From: Sutterella parvirubra YIT 11816 | Lineage (GTDB): Bacteria; Pseudomonadota; Gammaproteobacteria; Burkholderiales; Burkholderiaceae_F | Assembly: GCF_000250875.1 (NCBI RefSeq) | Contig: NZ_JH604945.1 | Coordinates: 1-18,352 of the forward strand | DNA length: 18,352 nucleotides | Direction: 5' to 3' | Shown here: positions 14,685 to 18,352 of the stretch, in pieces | Numbering within the stretch: the stretch's first letter is position 1 | How the letters are laid out: every line of letters begins with the position of its first letter | Translations under genes and position numbers: made by a program | The notes under the pieces: model-generated | What the model was told of the DNA's origin: nothing | Seen by the model: only the letters and a program-made list of their open reading frames with translations | Database searches by the model: none

Positions 14685-15671
14685 TTACGCCTTCGCCTTT
14701 TCCGCCCGGATGGTCTTCACGAGCGAAGCCCACTTCGGGGCTTCGCGTTCGATGAAGGCGCGGAAGTCTTCGGGCGTGCCGGGCTTCACGACGGCGCCGC
14801 GGGCCGCGAGGCGCTTCGCGACGGCTTCGTCCTTCAAGGCGGCCTGGAGCGCCGCGTTGAAGGCCTTCACGGTCTTCTCGGGCGTCCCCTTCGGGAGCAC
14901 GAACCCGTCCCAAGCCGACAAGAGGAACCCGTCGATCCCGGCTTCCTGAAGGGTCGGTACGTTGGGCGCGGAAGGGAGGCGCTCCGCGGTCGTGACGCCC
15001 AAGGGCACGAGCTTCCCGGCTTCGACGTGGGGAATGGCGTTCGGGGCCACGTCGATCATCAAAGGAATGCGACCCGAAAGGACGTCCAGCATCGCCGCGG
15101 CGCCGCCGCGGTACGGGATGTGCTGGAGCACCGTCCCCGTGCGCTCCGCGAAGTAGAGGCCGGCCAAGTGCGAGGTCGTGCCGTTCCCGGAGGACGCAAA
15201 GTCCACCTTCCCCGGGTTCGCCTTCGCGTAGGCGAGAAGGGACTTCAGGTCCGTGACGCCCGGAATGGCGTTGGGGTTCAGAACCGCCGTCAGGCCGATT
15301 TCGGTCGAGAGGCCCACGGGGACGAGGTCCTTCATCGGATCGAACCCCATCTCGTCATAGAGGTGGGCGTTCACGCACATGATGCCGTTCGTGACGTAGC
15401 CCAGAGTCATGCCGTCGGGCTTCGCGACCGCGACCTGACGGGTGCCGACGTTCCCGCCCGCGCCCGGACGGTTGTCGACCACGAACTTCGCGCCGTAGGC
15501 CTTTGAGAAGAGCTGCTCGACGGAGCGCGCGAGCACGTCGCCGCCGCCGCCCGCAGGGAACGGCACGACGAGGCGGACGGTTTCCGAGCGCGCGAGCGCG
15601 GGACCGGCGGCGAGAACCGCGGAAAGGGCGAACGAACCTTCGAGGAAGGCGCGGCGGGAGAAGGACGGCAT
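14685..15671 (-). CDS. Bug/TctC family tripartite tricarboxylate transporter substrate-binding protein
   Basis: 328-aa periplasmic receptor of the Bug (TctC) family, which binds carboxylates or related solutes and feeds TctAB-type permeases. The N-terminus has a twin-arginine signal, FSRRAFLEG (residues 4-12), a hydrophobic stretch and an ALA cleavage site near 26-28. Export is therefore probably by Tat. Family blocks: VRLVVPFPAGGGGDVLAR (32-49), FVVDNRPGAGGNVGT (63-77), KPDGMTLGY (84-92), FASSGNGTTSHLAGL near 159, HIPYRGGAAAMLDVLSG near 185, and PLGVTTAERLPSAPNVPTL. The start at 15671 is chosen because GGAG lies about 6-9 nt upstream and the signal peptide follows. A longer open frame to 15809 would only translate the tandem repeat. 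No permease gene is adjacent, which is usual for the many orphan Bug proteins of Burkholderiales. Ligand unknown. Confidence 0.92.
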   Translation of the reverse strand: MPSFSRRAFLEGSFALSAVLAAGPALARSETVRLVVPFPAGGGGDVLARSVEQLFSKAYGAKFVVDNRPGAGGNVGTRQVAVAKPDGMTLGYVTNGIMCVNAHLYDEMGFDPMKDLVPVGLSTEIGLTAVLNPNAIPGVTDLKSLLAYAKANPGKVDFASSGNGTTSHLAGLYFAERTGTVLQHIPYRGGAAAMLDVLSGRIPLMIDVAPNAIPHVEAGKLVPLGVTTAERLPSAPNVPTLQEAGIDGFLLSAWDGFVLPKGTPEKTVKAFNAALQAALKDEAVAKRLAARGAVVKPGTPEDFRAFIEREAPKWASLVKTIRAEKAKA

Positions 15672-15695
15672 GGCGTACTCCGGCAAAAGCTTGGG

Positions 15696-15720
15696 GCGCC
15701 CCGCATCTGCGGCGGGGCGC
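15696..15720 (-). other. Hairpin in the Bug-gene leader
   Basis: GCGCCCC (15696-15702) pairs with GGGGCGC (15714-15720) around a GC-containing loop, 25 nt upstream of the ATG on the minus strand. It could affect ribosome access. Confidence 0.35.
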
Positions 15721-15750
15721 GGTGAGTTTGAAACGGGGTGACGGGAGCCT

Positions 15751-15790
15751 GTTCCGATGTTCCGATGTTCCGATGTTCCGAAATTCCGAA
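15751..15790 (-). repeat. 8-bp tandem repeat (GTTCCGAT units) upstream of the Bug gene
   Basis: Three perfect copies of GTTCCGAT start at 15751, 15759 and 15767. They are followed by GTTCCGAA (15775) and ATTCCGAA (15783); a further ATTCCGAC occurs near 15800. On the Bug-gene strand the unit reads ATCGGAAC. It lies about 80-120 nt before that gene's start codon, in its leader or promoter. The copy number could change by slipped-strand replication. Confidence 0.85.
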
Positions 15791-15969
15791 ATGCCCGGAA
15801 TTCCGACAAGGATGCGGGCGTTCATCACGCCCCGGGGGCCCCGTCAGCGAAAGGCGTCTTCCGACCCGGCCGGTAAAACCGTACCGAGGAGTACCTTTCG
15901 CGCGCAGGCGCATTCTAAACCGCTTCCGGGCCAAATGCGTACCGTGCGTTACATTCGATTGAATTCAAG

Positions 15970-16045
15970 GCCCCTCCTCCACCCGCTCCGGCGTCCCCCA
16001 CCCTCTCCTTTCCCCCTCCTTCACCCTTCCACCCCGTCACCCACA
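15970..16045 (+). other. Pyrimidine-rich tract in the intergenic region upstream of the oxidase operon
   Basis: About 75 nt composed almost only of C and T on the + strand, with no open frame of interest. It is followed at 16046-16063 by a small perfect hairpin, TTCGCGA / CGAA loop / TCGCGAA. Together with the repeat and palindromes it fills the 736-nt gap between the Bug gene (-) and the oxidase operon (+), in which I see no gene. Confidence 0.5.
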
Positions 16046-16273
16046 TTCGCGACGAATCGCGAACGTCGAACAGCCACCGCAACCCGACGGCCGCCGTCTT
16101 CATGAAAATCAGTACCCTCACCCTCCGCCGACGCCTATTCCTCCGATAGAAATCACCCGAAACCGGCCGGGAACCACGAATTCATCGGAACTAGTCCGAC
16201 GGACGGGCGTCTCCTCCTTTTGGGGTATGACGTTCTCATGAATCCGCGAACGTCAAAGTATCCGCCCGCCGAA

Positions 16274-16334
16274 GGCTCCGGAAACGCCCGGAGCCGCACC
16301 TCGTCTTCTACGGGTTAACCCGAAAAGATATCTT
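16274..16334 (+). promoter_or_regulatory. Palindromes in the upstream region of the oxidase operon
   Basis: Three dyads precede the oxidase operon: GGCTCCG (16274-16280) / CGGAGCC (16289-16295); the 12-bp palindrome CGGGTTAACCCG (16311-16322); and, two bases on, the 10-bp palindrome AAGATATCTT (16325-16334). They end about 75 nt before the start codon, and the following TTCTATTAG is A/T-rich like a -10 region. They are candidate operators for a redox- or oxygen-responsive regulator. I see no match to the FNR consensus TTGAT-N4-ATCAA, and no confident -35/-10 pair. Confidence 0.35.
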
Positions 16335-16407
16335 CTATTAGGCACCTCTACCCTGTCGGCAAAGCTCTATCGGAGCACCGACCATTTCCCATTTCCAGGA
16401 GAGCCAC

Positions 16408-17787
16408 ATGTTGGGCCTTTATCCTGTTTGGTACGAACCGAACATCGGGAGCGGCTGGGTCATCGGCTTCATCGCCACGATCCACGTCCTCTTCTCGCAC
16501 GCGTCCGTGGGCGGCGCCATCCTCTTCGGGTGGCTCGCGAACCGCGCCGTGCGGAAGAACCATCCCGAGTACATCGACTTCATCCGCCGCTACGGCCTCT
16601 TCCTTCTCGTCTTCAGCTACGTGCTGGGCTCAATCACCGGCCCCGGCATCTGGTTTTCCGCGACCATCGCGAACCCGAAGGGGATCTCCGCGCTCATCCA
16701 CTCCTTCGTCTGGATGTGGGCGACCGAGTGGGTCTTCTTCGTGATCGAGGTGATCGGGATCTACCTCCTCATCTACCTCGCCGGGCGCGTCGACGCGAAG
16801 ACGCACACGCGGCTCTCGATGATCTTCGCGTTGGCGTCGGTCGCGACGCTTCTCGTCATCACCGGGATCCTCAGCTTCATGCTGATGCCGGGTTCGCCCG
16901 ACTGGCACCAGACGGGCGGCGTCCTCACCGCCTTCTTCGGCCCCAACACCTTCGCCCAAGTTGCGCTCCGCATCGCCTTCATGCTGACGATCACGGGCGT
17001 CGTGGGCGGCATCGTCGCGGCGAAGATCGAAGACCCCGCCGAGAAATCGCACATCGCGCGCGTGCTCTCCGCCGTGGGCTTGATCGGCGTCGCCGGGACC
17101 TTCCTCGCCGGGCGGTGGTACTTCCAGACGCTGCCGCTCTCCGCCCTCGAGACGCTCACGCTGCGTTCGCCCTCCACGTTCTCCACGATGGTCGCCGCGG
17201 CGGTCGGGCTCTCGGTGCTCTGGTTCCTCCTCTCGGCCGCGAAGCCCGGCGTCCTCAAGGTCTGGACCGCCTCCTTCATGACGGTCGCGATCCTGGTGCT
17301 GGGCTTGGCGCCTGAAGAAACCGCCCGCGAAATCATGCGCAAACCCTGGATCGCCGGGACCTATGTCTACGCGAACCAGACGATCGGCCGCGACGTGCCC
17401 GCGCTCGGGATCAAGTCGGATCTCCCCCTCATGGAAGAAAAGGGCGTGCTCGCCACGCACCCCTTCATTCCGGAGGCGCTCCGCAACCCGACCGACGCCG
17501 ACCGCACGGAAGCGGGGCGCGTCCTCGCCCTGACGCTCTGCGCCAACTGCCACTCACTCTCCGACTCCGGGATCCGGCCGTTGAAGCGCTACTTCCCGGC
17601 CGAAGCCGACAAGGAAGCCGTGAAGCGCTATCTGGGCGCGGGGCTCCACCGTGGGCTGACGAGCTACATGCCCGCGATTCCGCTCCCTGACCTCGACCGC
17701 GACGCGCTCGCGCAGTACATCGCGGAACTCACCCGCAGCGCCGACGCCGCCTCGAACGACTCCGACACGCAGGAGGCCGCACGATGA
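16408..17787 (+). CDS. Cytochrome bd-like oxidase subunit I with C-terminal c-type haem domain
   Basis: 459-aa membrane haemoprotein. Residues 1-305 resemble CydA (cytochrome bd subunit I), with about eight helices (roughly 15-45, 61-88, 96-126, 133-160, 181-206, 216-236, 257-277, 283-301). Helix 1 carries His26 and His31 (IHVLFSHASVGG), as expected for haem b binding. Helix 3 has Glu107 and Glu114, similar to the paired glutamates of CydA. MRKPWIAG near 310 recalls the CydA GRQPW region. The quinol-binding Q-loop is not evident. Residues about 360-445 form a cytochrome c domain with CANCH (378-382) and a likely axial Met421 in SYMPAIP. E. coli CydA (522 aa) lacks any c haem. The architecture fits the bd-superfamily branch described with a fused cytochrome c (OR-C type), so electrons may pass to or from cytochrome c rather than directly from quinol. 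Ribosome site AGGAGAG at 16397-16403. It overlaps the next gene by 4 nt. Confidence 0.85.
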   Translation: MLGLYPVWYEPNIGSGWVIGFIATIHVLFSHASVGGAILFGWLANRAVRKNHPEYIDFIRRYGLFLLVFSYVLGSITGPGIWFSATIANPKGISALIHSFVWMWATEWVFFVIEVIGIYLLIYLAGRVDAKTHTRLSMIFALASVATLLVITGILSFMLMPGSPDWHQTGGVLTAFFGPNTFAQVALRIAFMLTITGVVGGIVAAKIEDPAEKSHIARVLSAVGLIGVAGTFLAGRWYFQTLPLSALETLTLRSPSTFSTMVAAAVGLSVLWFLLSAAKPGVLKVWTASFMTVAILVLGLAPEETAREIMRKPWIAGTYVYANQTIGRDVPALGIKSDLPLMEEKGVLATHPFIPEALRNPTDADRTEAGRVLALTLCANCHSLSDSGIRPLKRYFPAEADKEAVKRYLGAGLHRGLTSYMPAIPLPDLDRDALAQYIAELTRSADAASNDSDTQEAAR

Positions 17788-18352
17788 ACACGAACCTCTT
17801 CCTCTCCCTCATGGACCCCGCGGGCGCGCCCGCGCACCCCGTGCTCTTTTTGGTCCTCGGCGTCGTCACCTTCGCGCTTCACATCACGGCGGTGAACGTG
17901 ATGCTGGGCTCGCTCGGGCTCGCGATCGGGGGGACGCTTTCCAAAAACGCCTACTGGCAGCGCCTCGGCGCCGTCATGGGCGGCACGGCCAAGGTGGCGG
18001 TCGCCGTCGCGGTCGTCCTGGGCGTGGCTCCCTTGCTTTTCGTGCAGGTGATCTACGACCCCTTCTGGTACGTCTCCAACGTACTCTCGGCCCGCTGGGT
18101 GCTGGCGTTCCTCGTCATCCTCTGCGCCGCGTACCTCGCGATGCACCGTTGGTACGCCGTCAGGAACCGCGTGTGGCTTTGGGTCGCGATGATCCTGTTC
18201 TTTCACTGCGCGCTCATCATGCACGCGCTCGCGAACGAGATGCTCTCGTCCGCCGACTGGATGAACTGGTACGCGCCCGACGGGGTCATTACGCCGAACG
18301 GCGCCAACCTCAAAGCCGTCTCCTCACTCCTGTCCAAATTGAAATGTGGTAC
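17784..18352 (+). CDS. Putative partner subunit of the bd-like oxidase (cut by window end)
   Basis: The first 189 residues are visible and no stop is reached. The start ATG at 17784 overlaps the upstream stop in an ATGA arrangement, and AGGAGG at 17771-17776 is a strong ribosome site; both indicate translational coupling and a two-subunit complex. The visible part is an integral membrane protein with about four helices (roughly 19-50, 67-90, 101-122, 130-150). Conserved-looking histidines lie at 33 (ALHITAVNVMLGS), 141 and 147 (FHCALIMHALANEM). His33 in a first helix followed by a Gly-rich segment resembles helix 1 of the preceding subunit, so it may be a CydA-derived partner rather than an ordinary CydB. 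I cannot name the family securely from this fragment. The last 20 bases are AT-richer than the rest, which could be an assembly edge. Confidence 0.75.
   Translation, partial: MNTNLFLSLMDPAGAPAHPVLFLVLGVVTFALHITAVNVMLGSLGLAIGGTLSKNAYWQRLGAVMGGTAKVAVAVAVVLGVAPLLFVQVIYDPFWYVSNVLSARWVLAFLVILCAAYLAMHRWYAVRNRVWLWVAMILFFHCALIMHALANEMLSSADWMNWYAPDGVITPNGANLKAVSSLLSKLKCG

Noticed and set aside
15751..15790. The 8-bp repeat considered as a CRISPR array
   Set aside because: The units are directly adjacent without spacers and far too short.
15672..15809. 46-residue N-terminal extension of the Bug receptor
   Set aside because: It would translate the 8-bp repeat and place the signal peptide internally; the ATG at 15671 has GGAG and is followed by a Tat signal.

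Overview
The window is high-GC bacterial chromosomal DNA. Its gene types and compact layout suggest a gut-type Burkholderiales member, most likely Sutterellaceae (Sutterella/Parasutterella-like). The pointers are a Bug-type solute-binding protein, menaquinone genes, a doubled ferrous-iron uptake locus, a SlmA-like division regulator and a cytochrome bd-like oxidase. The taxonomic placement is inference, since no rRNA or other marker is present. I see no tRNA, rRNA, CRISPR array, insertion sequence or phage gene.

Layout. (1) 225-1421 (+): M20 metallo-amidohydrolase with its own promoter and terminator. (2) 1422-7265 (+): ferrous-iron locus feoA-feoB-feoB. A 660-bp leader carries a sigma70-like promoter with a Fur-like palindrome in its spacer, and a strong terminator separates the two feoB copies. 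(3) 7396-9834 (-): an unrecognised 303-aa protein, then a LysE/RhtB exporter directly downstream of a SlmA-type TetR-family protein. (4) 10320-11889 (+): an AEC-family permease, then a small Pro/Ala/Glu-rich lipoprotein. (5) 12159-15671 (-): a Tat-signal Bug/TctC receptor, then menB and menE of menaquinone synthesis. (6) 16408-end (+): a two-gene oxidase operon. Subunit I is cytochrome bd-like with a C-terminal c-type haem domain; the partner overlaps it by 4 nt and is cut by the window edge.

How they fit together: menaquinone (menB, menE) is the likely quinone of an anaerobic or microaerophilic respiratory chain. The bd-like protein with a fused cytochrome c may be one of its oxygen- or electron-handling ends. 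FeoAB supplies Fe(II), the iron form available without oxygen, for haem and Fe-S proteins. The amidohydrolase, AEC permease, LysE exporter and Bug receptor fit an organism living on amino and organic acids.

Points most worth a second look: the oxidase-cytochrome c fusion and its truncated partner; the two complete FeoB proteins behind one FeoA; the Fur-like site inside the feo promoter; an 8-bp tandem repeat about 80 nt upstream of the Bug gene; a terminator-like hairpin on the + strand with no + strand gene before it; and paired palindromes upstream of the oxidase operon.
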